From Oscillospiraceae bacterium (GTDB lineage: Bacteria > Bacillota > Clostridia > Oscillospirales > Acutalibacteraceae), in NCBI GenBank assembly GCA_015066015.1, contig SVPE01000001.1, positions 124,001 to 188,000 of the forward strand: a stretch of DNA of 64,000 nt, in the 5' to 3' direction. Below are positions 1-9,227 of this stretch, one piece after another. Below the pieces are notes generated by a model. It saw nothing but the letters and a program-made list of their open reading frames with translations. It did no database searches and was not told the DNA's origin. Positions within the stretch are counted from its first letter, which is position 1. Each line of letters opens with the position of its first letter. Position numbers and translations under genes: made by a program.

Positions 1-2455
1 GATGCTCGTTACGAAGTCTCATAGCTGTTGCGATGATATCTCTTGCAAAGGCGGTCTTTTCGATGATGCCGTCATCCTCGAAGCCCTCGATAGCTGTGGG
101 CCAGTCGGAAAGGTGTACGGAAAGCTCTGAGGTGGGAAGCACACGGCGTACGAGATTCTGCCAGATGCTTTCTGTCATGAAGGGGATGATGGGAGCCATA
201 ACCTTTACACAGGCTGAAAGTGCTGTGAAGAGTGTCCAGTAGGCGATCATCTTATCCTTTTCGTCCTCTGTCTTCCAGAAGCGGCGGCGGTTTGTTCTGA
301 TGTACCAGTTGGAAATGTCATCGGTGAAGATTTCGAATTCCTTTACAAGGTTATATGCCTTGTAGTCGTCCATCTGAGCAGTTGCCTTTGCGATGAAGTC
401 GTTTGTTCTTGCGATGAGCCACTTGTCGGTGACTGTCATTGCGTTTTTATCGGGAGTGTAGCCTTCGAAGTTGGGCTTGTCGATTCTTGCGTAGGTCTCA
501 AAGAAGGTGTAGATGTTCCAGAAGGAAAGGAGCTTTCTTCTTGCTTCGTCACCGAGATTGAAGCCGAAGCGGACATCGTTTGCAACGGGGCCGCCTGCAT
601 AAAGGTAACGTACTGTGTCGGCACCGATCTTTTCGGCTGCCTCGTCAAAGCGGATCATAAAGCCTGTCTTGGAGAACTTTTCGCCGCTTTCCTGAACAAC
701 GCTTGAGTGGCAGAGAACTCTCTCGTAGGGAGCTCTGTCCTCGAGTACGGTGCTCATAAACAGAAGTGAGTAGAACCAGAGACGTACCTGCTCGCGCATT
801 TCAACAACCCATTCTGCAGGGAAGTTCTTTTTCCACTCCTCTTTGTCGGTGAAATAGCCTGTTGTTGAGAAGGGAACGATACCTGCATCGAGCCACACGT
901 CGCCGACGTCGGTGATACGCTTTACATTTTTGCCGCACTTGGGGCACTTGATTTCGACCTCGTCAATCCAGGGTCTGTGAAGCTCGGGAAGAGCGTCAAC
1001 CTTTGCAGGATCAACAGCCATCTTTTTAAGCTCGTCGATTGAGCCGATAACATGAACGTTGCCGCAATCCTCACATACATAGAAGGGAAGGGGCATACCG
1101 TAGTAACGCTTACGGGAAATATTCCAGTTGCCCATGTTGTTGAGCCAGTCAAGCATTCTCTTGCCGTTTGATTCGGGCTCCCACTTAACGCTCATAGCGT
1201 TTCTGATAAGTCTGGGCTTTAATTCTTCTGTTGTGATGAACCAGGAGGGAACAAGACGGTAGATAAGCTCCTCCTTACATCTCCAGCATACGGGGTAGCT
1301 GTGCTCGTGAGGCTTTACAAGGTAAAGCTTGTCTCTCTGCTTAAGCTCCTCGAATACCTCGTCGGCAATGGTCTTTGTGTCCTTGCCTGAGAAGAAGCCG
1401 AAGCCCTTGAGGAAAATACCCATATCGTCAACGGGCATAATTTCGGGAAGACCGAGTCTCTTGCCGAGCTCATTATCCTCTGCACCGCAGCCGGGAGCGA
1501 TGTGAACAACGCCGGTACCTTCCTCAGCGTCAACGTCCTCCCATGCAACAACGGTATGCTCGAAGCCCTGCTGAGCGGGAAGCTCGGGGAAGCAGGTTTC
1601 GTACTTTTTGCCTACAAGCTCTTCACCCTTGAACATACGAAGCACTTCAAGCTTGTCGTCGCCGAGATACTTGATTGCATTCTTTGCGAGGATGAGAGTC
1701 TTTTCGTCGCTTTTTACCTTTACTTCAACATAGTCGATTTCGGGGTTTACTGCAAGGGCAACGTTTGAGGAAAGAGTCCAGGGTGTGGTTGTCCATACAA
1801 CGATTTTGCTGTCGGTGCCTTCAAGGGGAAGCTTGAAGAATACAGAGTTGTGAGTGATGGTCTTGTAGGAGCCTGTCATCTCGTGCTCTGAAAGTGATGT
1901 ACCGCAGCGGGGGCACCAGGGCATGGGCTTGTATTCGCGCTGAATCCAGCCGTTGTTGTCACAGGTCTTGAGGAAGTGCCAGATTGAGGTGATGTTGAGG
2001 TCTGTGTTGGTGTAGTAGGAGTTGTCCCACTGCATCCACTGACCGAGTCTCTTTGACTGGTCTGTGATAACACCTGAATACTGCTTTACACGCTCAACGC
2101 ACTTTTTTGTAAAGTTGCCGATGCCGTAGTCCTCGATGTCCTTTTTGCTTTCGAAGCCGAGGTCTCTTTCAACGCCGACCTCAACCCAGAGACCCTGACT
2201 GTCAAAGCCGTTCTGACAGCGGCAGTCGAAGCCTCTCATGTATTTGTATCTTATGAAGGTATCCTTGAGGGTACGACCCCATGCGTGGTGGATACCCATA
2301 GGATTGTTTGCGGTGATGGGGCCGTCGATGAAGCGGAAACGCTCTTTGCCGGCATTTTTTTCTTTACGCTTGTTGTAGCAGTCGTTTTCTTCCCAGAAGT
2401 TGAGAATGTCGTGCTCCATGGCGATAAAATTATTGCTTTTTTCAATTTCTGCCAT
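1..2455 (-). CDS. ileS: isoleucyl-tRNA synthetase (C-terminus runs off the left edge)
   Basis: Continuous minus-strand frame from ATG at 2455 (MAEIEKSNNFIAMEHDILNFWEENDCYNKRKEKNAGKERFRFIDGPITANNPMGIHHAWGRTLKDTFIRYKYMRGFDCRCQNGFDSQGLWVEVGVE...) through ...GEKFSKTGFMIRF (KMSKS-like) to the window edge. Not in the ORF track because it is open-ended. Confidence 0.95.
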   Translation of the reverse strand, partial: MAEIEKSNNFIAMEHDILNFWEENDCYNKRKEKNAGKERFRFIDGPITANNPMGIHHAWGRTLKDTFIRYKYMRGFDCRCQNGFDSQGLWVEVGVERDLGFESKKDIEDYGIGNFTKKCVERVKQYSGVITDQSKRLGQWMQWDNSYYTNTDLNITSIWHFLKTCDNNGWIQREYKPMPWCPRCGTSLSEHEMTGSYKTITHNSVFFKLPLEGTDSKIVVWTTTPWTLSSNVALAVNPEIDYVEVKVKSDEKTLILAKNAIKYLGDDKLEVLRMFKGEELVGKKYETCFPELPAQQGFEHTVVAWEDVDAEEGTGVVHIAPGCGAEDNELGKRLGLPEIMPVDDMGIFLKGFGFFSGKDTKTIADEVFEELKQRDKLYLVKPHEHSYPVCWRCKEELIYRLVPSWFITTEELKPRLIRNAMSVKWEPESNGKRMLDWLNNMGNWNISRKRYYGMPLPFYVCEDCGNVHVIGSIDELKKMAVDPAKVDALPELHRPWIDEVEIKCPKCGKNVKRITDVGDVWLDAGIVPFSTTGYFTDKEEWKKNFPAEWVVEMREQVRLWFYSLLFMSTVLEDRAPYERVLCHSSVVQESGEKFSKTGFMIRFDEAAEKIGADTVRYLYAGGPVANDVRFGFNLGDEARRKLLSFWNIYTFFETYARIDKPNFEGYTPDKNAMTVTDKWLIARTNDFIAKATAQMDDYKAYNLVKEFEIFTDDISNWYIRTNRRRFWKTEDEKDKMIAYWTLFTALSACVKVMAPIIPFMTESIWQNLVRRVLPTSELSVHLSDWPTAIEGFEDDGIIEKTAFARDIIATAMRLRNEH

Positions 2456-2692
2456 AATAAATCAAATCCTCCGTAGTTTTAACCTTAACCGGAAGGCATA
2501 ATCTTCCGATTATATATACTCGGATAGTATACTATAATATAAAAGATTTTTCAATACTTTAGGAGATTTTTTACAAAAAAAGAGAAGAAAAATTTTCGCG
2601 TATAATTCCTTTGTAGAAAAATAAACAGTTGCTGTTGTGTCATTATTATTCTGGTATGTTTTATTAGTCTTTTTGCGAAGGAGAAAAATGCA

Positions 2693-4429
2693 ATGAAGAA
2701 GAAAATTATTGCCGGTATACTGTGTTTTATTGTGATTGCCGTTGCCGCAGCTCCGCTTTTTACTGCAGGCGACACAGGGAAAACCTACTCACAGAAGGCA
2801 ACCGATCTTTTTTCAAAGGGGCTGGGTAAGGCTCTTACGGGAATTACGGGCGGACTCAATTCACTTATGAATGAAAACAGCAGCTTTATACCCGAGGATG
2901 AATATGCCTATGACAATTTTTATGAGGGTACGGCTGAATTCATAAAAGAGGCAAAGGAAAACGCCGTCTGGTCACTCGGCAAGGCAGAGGCAAGCCTTAT
3001 TCCCGAAAATCACACCGAGTACAGTCTTTTCCTCGGAGGCTTTCTTACAGGGGGTAACGGCTTTAAAAATGACGTCAGGGAAATTCTTGACGATATGAAG
3101 GTCAGAGTAATTGCACTCAGTGACGGCTCTGAAAGGGGTATAACGGTTTTTGCCACAGTTGATGCCATCGGTGTTTCAAACGGTGATATAAGACAGATAA
3201 GGCAGATGCTTTCCTCCTTTGCCAAGGAGAACAACATAAACGCAATCAACATTTTTGCAACCCACGCTCATTCCTGCATTGACACACAGGGCCTGTGGAC
3301 AGACATACAGAACAAGTGGCCGGTAAATTTCCGTTATGCCTTTACCGGTAAGGGCGAAAGCGTGCAGGGTACTGACGAAAAGTATATGAGCTTTTTCCGC
3401 GATACGGTGAAATCTGCAATTGAAAAGGCGGTTTCCTCAATGGAAAAGGGTAAAATGACCTACGCTGAAAAGTCGCTGCCCTCTTACTTCTCAAATAAAA
3501 ACAGACAGTCGGCATCCTATATGGACGATATGCTCAGACGTATAGCCTTCTATCCCGAAAACGAAAAGAGCACACCGACCTTTATTGTGAATATGGCGGC
3601 ACATCCCGACGTAGCAGGTCTTGCCGTTGAGGATGACCCCGTAAAGGGACACGGAATCTCGGGTGACTATGTTTATTATATAGGCGAGACTCTCAATAAG
3701 CTGGGCTATGACTTTATGTTCTTCAACGGGGCAATCTGCGGAATTTATATCGGCAGACCTGATGTAAATACCGACAGAAGAGTTGAAATCCCCGCAGGCT
3801 ACGGTAAGGAGGTCGCACAGATAACCTATGCTCTTACTATGACCGAGGAGGAAATCCTTGCTGACGAAAATCTTATGAGCTTCAACTTCACCGCCGAACA
3901 GACAGAGGGGCACGAAAACTTCACCTTCTGGTATGAAAACTGGGAGACGGCAGAAGAAAAAGAGATTGAGCCCATACTCAACCTCAGACTTAAAACAGTA
4001 GAGCTTCAGGCGACAAATCCCATAATCAAGGTTGCCGCAAAGCTCGGACTTGTGAATTATCAGATCAAGAAAACCGCTGCCGAGGAATACTTCCTTACAA
4101 CGGAAATCGGATATATGGAAATGGGTAAGGAGCTTAAGTTTGCCTTTGTACCCGGTGAATTCTGTGCAGACCTTATAAAGGGAGGTGCTTCCCTTACCGC
4201 TGACGGAAGCGTCAGTGCAAAAGACTTTGAGGGCAGAACCTTAAGTGAAATTTTCGGTGAGGACATAATTGTTTTCGGCCTTGCAAATGATGCCATAGGC
4301 TACATTGTTCCCGATAACGATTACTGTATGTGCCTTGGTATGGGACACTATCACGAAACACTTTCACTCGGTGAGAAAACCGCATCAACAATAATGAAGG
4401 GCTTCGAGGAGCTCAGGAAAGAGGTATAA
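2693..4429 (+). CDS. secreted or membrane-anchored neutral/alkaline ceramidase-like hydrolase
   Basis: 578-aa ORF with N-terminal signal/TM segment (MKKKIIAGILCFIVIAVAAAPLF); motifs IFATHAHSCIDTQGLW and FNGAICGIYIGRP resemble the neutral ceramidase N-terminal domain; upstream SD gaaggag. Confidence 0.55.
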   Translation: MKKKIIAGILCFIVIAVAAAPLFTAGDTGKTYSQKATDLFSKGLGKALTGITGGLNSLMNENSSFIPEDEYAYDNFYEGTAEFIKEAKENAVWSLGKAEASLIPENHTEYSLFLGGFLTGGNGFKNDVREILDDMKVRVIALSDGSERGITVFATVDAIGVSNGDIRQIRQMLSSFAKENNINAINIFATHAHSCIDTQGLWTDIQNKWPVNFRYAFTGKGESVQGTDEKYMSFFRDTVKSAIEKAVSSMEKGKMTYAEKSLPSYFSNKNRQSASYMDDMLRRIAFYPENEKSTPTFIVNMAAHPDVAGLAVEDDPVKGHGISGDYVYYIGETLNKLGYDFMFFNGAICGIYIGRPDVNTDRRVEIPAGYGKEVAQITYALTMTEEEILADENLMSFNFTAEQTEGHENFTFWYENWETAEEKEIEPILNLRLKTVELQATNPIIKVAAKLGLVNYQIKKTAAEEYFLTTEIGYMEMGKELKFAFVPGEFCADLIKGGASLTADGSVSAKDFEGRTLSEIFGEDIIVFGLANDAIGYIVPDNDYCMCLGMGHYHETLSLGEKTASTIMKGFEELRKEV

Positions 4430-4431
4430 TT

Positions 4432-5205
4432 ATGAAATACGCTTTTGATTTTGAAAATAAAGGAGTGCTCATCACAGGTGCCGCAAGCGGTATAGGTCTT
4501 GAGGCAACAAAAGCATTTTTGCAGAATAAGGCTGAGGTTTTTCTTGCTGACTACAATAAGCAGGCTCTTGACCTCAGTGTTGAAAAGCTCAGGGAGGAAT
4601 TCCCCGGTGCGAAGATTCATACATTTATCTGCGACATCACCGATGCCGACGCAAGAAAAAGCCTTGCCGGTGATATAAAGGCTCAGGGCGGAAATATTGA
4701 TATTCTCATCAATAACGCAGGTATGGCCCATACGGCCTACAGCATTTACGAAAAGCAGGAGGACTGGGAAAAGGTTATTTCCCTTAACCTTACGGCACAG
4801 TTTTTTATGGCTCAGCTTATTGCCAACGAATTTTTTATTCCTCAGAAAAAGGGTAAGATTGTCAACACCTGCTCACTCAGCGGCATTATGGGGATTCCGA
4901 GTGCCGTTGCCTACAGTGCAAGCAAGGGCGGCATAATGCAGATGACAAAGAGCCTTGCCTGTGAGTGGGCACGCTTCGGCATTACGGTAAACAGTGTGTG
5001 TCCCGGCTTTGTTGATACTCCGCTTATTGCAGAGAATATGTCAAATGAAAAGTGGCTTTCATATATGACCATGAGAACTCCCATGCGCCGCCTTGCAAAT
5101 CCCGATGATGTTGCAGGCTCTATTCTCTTTTTTGCATCGGATATGGCAGATTATGTCACGGGTGCAGCTCTTGTAGTGGACGGTGGCTTCTCAAGTGGCT
5201 CATGA
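4432..5205 (+). CDS. short-chain dehydrogenase/reductase (SDR)
   Basis: TGxxxGIG (ITGAASGIG), NNAG, YSASKGG active-site motif, C-terminal VTGAALVVDGG. Confidence 0.93.
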   Translation: MKYAFDFENKGVLITGAASGIGLEATKAFLQNKAEVFLADYNKQALDLSVEKLREEFPGAKIHTFICDITDADARKSLAGDIKAQGGNIDILINNAGMAHTAYSIYEKQEDWEKVISLNLTAQFFMAQLIANEFFIPQKKGKIVNTCSLSGIMGIPSAVAYSASKGGIMQMTKSLACEWARFGITVNSVCPGFVDTPLIAENMSNEKWLSYMTMRTPMRRLANPDDVAGSILFFASDMADYVTGAALVVDGGFSSGS

Positions 5206-6565
5206 GTTGAAAAACAAGCTGCAGTCGGCGGCATTGGATATTGCCTGCAGAATCACGGGCAAAGAGCATAAAAAGAACATCATCTTTTATTTCACCGATC
5301 AGCAGCGTTACGATACGGCAAACAATGTCATAATGCCCAACCTCTACGCCTTGTCAGAGGAGGGTGTCACCTTTACGGACTGCTACAGCTGTCAGCCTGT
5401 CTGCGGCCCTGCGAGAGCCTGCCTTCAGTCGGGTGTATATCCGACACAGACGGGCTGCTACAAAAACGGCATTAACCTGCCTGAGGATATCACGCCTCTT
5501 GCAGAGCTTTTCAACCGTGAGGGCTACGATACGGCATACATAGGCAAGTGGCATCTTGCTACGGGAAACGGTCTCAACTGCGAAAGAGGCCCTATCCCTC
5601 AGTCCAGGCTCGGCGCATACAGATATTTCAGAGGTGCCGATGTGCTTGAATTCACCTCCCACGGCTATGACGGCTACGTCTTTGACGAAAAGGGCAACAG
5701 AATTGATTTTGAAGGCTACCGTGCCGACTGTATAAATGATTTTGCACTCGGTTATCTTGATACGGTAAGGGCAGGGCATCCCTTTTTTATGTTTATATCC
5801 CAGCTGGAGCCCCATCACCAGAATGACAGAGGACGTTTCGAGGGCTTCAGGGAAACGGTTGAGCTTTTCAGGGATTATCCCATACCTGAGGAGCTTACCC
5901 ATTTCAGGGGCAACTATCAAAAGGAGTATGCCGACTATCTGTCGGCAATCAACCGCATAGACCGTAATCTCGGAAGGCTTGTCGATAAGCTTAAGGAAAA
6001 GGGCATCTACGAGGACACGGTTATAATTTTCACAAGTGACCACGGCTGCCATTTCAGAACGAGAAATTCCGAATACAAGCGCTCCTGTCACGACAGCAGC
6101 ATTCACGTGCCCCTTGTCATAAGGGGAGGGGATTTCACCGGCGGCAGAGCCGACAACCGACTTGTAAGCCTTGTTGACCTGCCTGCAACCCTGCTTTCAC
6201 TCGGCGGAATAGATATACCCGATTACTTTATGGGCAGAAGCCTCTTAGATGATGAGGAAAGAGACTGTGTTTACATTCAGATAAGCGAAAGTCAGTGCGG
6301 CAGAGCAATCCGTACAAAGGATTATATGTATTCGGTTTGTGCACCGACGCCACTTGCGGGTATGACAATGCCGAAAAGCCCCGTTTATGCCGAGGAATAC
6401 CTCTACGATACGGCAAAAGACCCGATGCAGCTGCATAATCTTATCAAGGACCCCACTTATGCATCCGTCAGAAAAAAGCTCAGGCTTATGCTGCTTGAGC
6501 AGATGGAAAATGCAGGCGAGGGCAGGGCAGTGATCTTGCCTGCCGTCGCAGTAAAAAGCAAATAA
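5183..6565 (+). CDS. sulfatase (Cys-type, C-G-P-A-R), alkaline phosphatase superfamily
   Basis: NIIFYFTDQQRYDTANN, CGPARACLQSGVYPTQTG (sulfatase C-x-P-x-R), YIGKWHLA, FTSDHG. GTG start overlaps the SDR 3' end by 23 nt. Confidence 0.92.
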   Translation: MASQVAHELKNKLQSAALDIACRITGKEHKKNIIFYFTDQQRYDTANNVIMPNLYALSEEGVTFTDCYSCQPVCGPARACLQSGVYPTQTGCYKNGINLPEDITPLAELFNREGYDTAYIGKWHLATGNGLNCERGPIPQSRLGAYRYFRGADVLEFTSHGYDGYVFDEKGNRIDFEGYRADCINDFALGYLDTVRAGHPFFMFISQLEPHHQNDRGRFEGFRETVELFRDYPIPEELTHFRGNYQKEYADYLSAINRIDRNLGRLVDKLKEKGIYEDTVIIFTSDHGCHFRTRNSEYKRSCHDSSIHVPLVIRGGDFTGGRADNRLVSLVDLPATLLSLGGIDIPDYFMGRSLLDDEERDCVYIQISESQCGRAIRTKDYMYSVCAPTPLAGMTMPKSPVYAEEYLYDTAKDPMQLHNLIKDPTYASVRKKLRLMLLEQMENAGEGRAVILPAVAVKSK

Positions 6566-6576
6566 AAAGACTGTCG

Positions 6577-6843
6577 ATAAGGTCACAAGAACAACAATGC
6601 GAAGAAACATCCAAAGAATGGCAATAAAAAATCAAAAGCAAACTACAAAGAAAAAAGGTCAGGACATCGAGTCCCGACCTTTTTTTGCATTGTTTTGCCC
6701 TTTTTTCACCCTCTCGGAGTACCTTTGTACGCCTTCGGGGTGAAGAAAAGGTCATCTTGCAACCTTCTCAACAGTCTTTCAGACTGCAATAAGGTCACAA
6801 GAACAACAATGCGAAGAAACACCCAAAGAATGGCAATAAAAAA
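6577..6843. repeat. Interspersed two-hairpin repeat, copy A, bracketed by 55-bp direct repeats (6577-6631 and 6789-6843)
   Basis: Hairpin I 6656-6680 (AGGTCaGGACatcgaGTCCcGACCT); hairpin II 6705-6744 (TTCACCC...CTCGGAGTACctttGTACGCCTTCG...GGGTGAA). Related copies near 35292 and 51327. Confidence 0.85.
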
Positions 6844-6847
6844 AAGA

Positions 6848-6885
6848 CTGTTACTCCGAGGTGGTGTAACAGTCAATTTTTTATA
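6848..6885 (-). terminator. Rho-independent terminator of the small peptide gene 6890..7024
   Basis: Minus strand GACTGTTAC...GTAACAGTC followed by a T-run. Confidence 0.75.
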
Positions 6886-6889
6886 GTGA

Positions 6890-7024
6890 TTATTCAGCGT
6901 CTTCAGCAGCGTCGTCGCCGTTCATCTTGTTGACGATAGCTGTGATCCAATCTCTGAGAGCCTTGAAGAAAGCAGCGATATCTTCCCAATAGGTTTCAAC
7001 AAAAGCGAAAAAAGCGTTATCCAT
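6890..7024 (-). CDS. small amphipathic acidic-tailed peptide P1 (44 aa)
   Basis: MDNAFFAFVETYWEDIAAFFKALRDWITAIVNKMNGDDAAEDAE*; SD AAGGAGG 5' of ATG; promoter TTGACA-17-TAAAAT; terminator downstream. Below ORF-track size cutoff. Confidence 0.75.
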   Translation of the reverse strand: MDNAFFAFVETYWEDIAAFFKALRDWITAIVNKMNGDDAAEDAE

Positions 7025-7075
7025 CTGTGATTTCCTCCTTCAGAATATTTTAACAGATTAATAAATCTATCTTAT

Positions 7076-7104
7076 ATTTTAATATAAAGTTAATCACTTG
7101 TCAA
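7076..7104 (-). promoter_or_regulatory. sigma-A-type promoter of peptide P1
   Basis: Minus strand TTGACA (7104-7099), 17-nt spacer, TAAAAT (7081-7076); the -35 box lies in the last codons of the MATE gene. Confidence 0.7.
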
Positions 7105-8479
7105 TAGAAAGTTTTAAATAAGATGCTTCTGCCTCTTCAGGTAGTCTGCGGAACTTTTTCTGCTTGTGCAGATAAATTATCACAAGGGGAATATCCGCAA
7201 GAAGCCAGGCGGCGGGACCTGCATAGCATACGGCATCAAAGCCGATAAGCGGTGTCATCACAAAGGCAATAAGCAGTCTGCCGAAAAATTCGCCCGTACC
7301 TGCAACAGAATTTGCAAAGGTGAAGCCGAGCCCCTGAAGGGTGTTGCGCATAACGAAAAGTACGGCAACAAGACTGTAGCACTGTGCAATTGCGAGAATG
7401 TATCTTTTTGCCGCTGCCATAATGTCGGGGTTGAATTCCTCCATAAACAGCGATACAACGGGCTCAGCCAAAAGGTACAGTGTGATACTCATCACAACGG
7501 AAACTGCGACGTCAAGAAGGAAAATCCTCTTTACACCCTGCCTTATGCGGCTATAGTTGCCTGCGCCGTAATTTTGTCCGACGAAGGTCTGAGTTGCTAC
7601 ACCGAGTCCTGACATCGGTATATTTGTAAGCCCCTCGACTCTGCCCGCGGCGGTAAAGCCTGCTATTACACTTGTGCCGAAGGAGTTTACCACACTCTGC
7701 AGACACATTGAGCCAATGGAGGTCATGGTAAACTGCAGCGATACGGGAATACCGAGAGAAATCTGCTTGAGGGAAATTTTTCTGTCGGGGATAAGGTCGG
7801 TCTTTGCAAAACGGATTTTCTTCAGGAAGAAAAGTACAAAAATTCCGTTGAGGGTTGCTGCCGTCATATGACATATAAGTGTCGCCGCCGCAGCACCCTC
7901 GACACCCCAACTAAGAACCTTTACAAAGAGCATATCAAGCAGGAAGTTGAGCACAACGGTAAAAGAGAAAAAGTAAAGAGGCTTTTTGCTTTCGCCCGTG
8001 CTTCGGGATATGGCGGTAAAGTTGTTTGACAGCATCTGAAAGGGTATGCCGTAATAAAGGATGTTTATGTAGGCTGAGGAAAGGTCTATGATGTCTTCGG
8101 GTGTGCCGATGAGCTTTAAAAGTCTGCCCGAGAATATGTGTGCAAGAACAGCAATAGCGGCGCCGATAATAAAGGCAAGGGAGATACTGTTGCCTGCAAA
8201 GCGTGACGCTTTCCTCCCGTCGGCAGCACCGTAAGCGTGTGCTACGGGAATTGAAAATCCGCTCGTAAGTCCGAGGGCGGCGCCTATTATAAAGGAGTTG
8301 ATTGCCCCTACGCTTCCTACTGCGGCAAGGGCCTCGTTGCTGACGTAGCGTCCGACGATTATATTATCTACAAGTGAATAGTTATATTGAAGCATTGATG
8401 ATGCCATAATCGGCAGAGCGAAGCGTATTATTGCTTTTACGGGGGAGTCTCTGAGCATATCAAGCTCTTTTTTTGCCAT
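7094..8479 (-). CDS. MATE family efflux transporter
   Basis: 461-aa polytopic protein; MLRDSPVKAIIRFALPIMASSMLQYNYSLVDNIIVGRYVSNEALAAVG typical of MATE N-termini; SD upstream. Confidence 0.93.
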   Translation of the reverse strand: MAKKELDMLRDSPVKAIIRFALPIMASSMLQYNYSLVDNIIVGRYVSNEALAAVGSVGAINSFIIGAALGLTSGFSIPVAHAYGAADGRKASRFAGNSISLAFIIGAAIAVLAHIFSGRLLKLIGTPEDIIDLSSAYINILYYGIPFQMLSNNFTAISRSTGESKKPLYFFSFTVVLNFLLDMLFVKVLSWGVEGAAAATLICHMTAATLNGIFVLFFLKKIRFAKTDLIPDRKISLKQISLGIPVSLQFTMTSIGSMCLQSVVNSFGTSVIAGFTAAGRVEGLTNIPMSGLGVATQTFVGQNYGAGNYSRIRQGVKRIFLLDVAVSVVMSITLYLLAEPVVSLFMEEFNPDIMAAAKRYILAIAQCYSLVAVLFVMRNTLQGLGFTFANSVAGTGEFFGRLLIAFVMTPLIGFDAVCYAGPAAWLLADIPLVIIYLHKQKKFRRLPEEAEASYLKLSIDK

Positions 8480-8574
8480 TATGTCACCTTCTTTTTTTCT
8501 GAAACGAAAGGATTATACTATATGTGGTGTACAGTGTCAATAAAAAATTCTTAATCGGCAAATAAGGGGCACGC

Positions 8575-8698
8575 GCGCGGGGAGGCGCAACGCCTTCGGC
8601 GTTGCCGCAGAGAGCCCTCCGCACTGTTGGGGAAAGGTAAGAAGTCGGAGCTCTCTGCCTTTCCGGCTTTCGCAGAAAGCCGGAAAACCTCCCCGCGC
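8575..8698. repeat. Cloverleaf-like structured repeat, copy 1
   Basis: Outer stem GCGCGGGGAGG/CCTCCCCGCGC enclosing GCAACGCC-ttc-GGCGTTGC, GCAGAGAGC..CTCCG/CGGAGCTCTCTGC and TTTCCGGCTTTC-gca-GAAAGCCGGAAA. Confidence 0.85.
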
Positions 8699-9227
8699 TT
8701 TGCGGTAAGAGCCTGAAAATAAAAATTAAAAACACCCGGAATTTTTCCGAGTGCTTTTAAAAGGAGAAAATATGAAGAAAACATTATAGTGGAGAAATCT
8801 TAAGTTAAGCCGAACCTTTGCGGTTCGCTTTTGTTTTGCAATCTCTCTCGATTGCAAAGTAATGATACAACAAATTCTGAAAAAAATCAATAGTTTTTCT
8901 GCGAAAAAATCGACTTCTACCTTTTGGTTAAAATGTAAGAGATTTGAGGTTAACTTTTGTTGAAAATACACAACAAAAAGTAGTGCAATAAAGGAAAAAA
9001 GGAGCAGTGTAAAAGTTTCATTTCGAAAAAACACAAGATGTTGTGGATTTTCGGCAGAGTCCGAAAGTGCGGAAAAGGAAAATAAAACAACCTGTTTATA
9101 TTGATGAGAAAAAATCAATTTGACATAAAGTTGTCTGAGTGTTAGAATTATACCACCGGAAAGGAAATTTCCTTTTCTGCGGTTAAAATTCCGAAAGGCG
9201 GCTGCACCGACAGCCAGGTATATACTT

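Noticed and set aside
2456-2692. T-box riboswitch upstream of ileS
   Set aside because: No AGGGTGGNACCGCG-like T-box or specifier structure seen in the short divergent spacer.
5354-6106. 250-aa minus-strand ORF
   Set aside because: Antisense to the well-supported sulfatase; no family motifs, a by-product of codon bias.
6486-6755. ORF containing SSPRRRTKVLREGEK
   Set aside because: Translation of repeat copy A hairpins; the similar peptide at 39951..40175 is likewise repeat-derived, so not a protein family.
8484-8784. Two overlapping ORFs (8484..8735, 8551..8784) minus
   Set aside because: Both read through the structured repeat copy 1; no SD, low-complexity product.
8855-8960. 33-codon plus-strand ORF MIQQILKKINSFSAKKSTSTFWLKCKRFEVNFC as another micro-gene
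   Set aside because: No Shine-Dalgarno, no matching promoter and no terminator; composition is unlike P1-P6.
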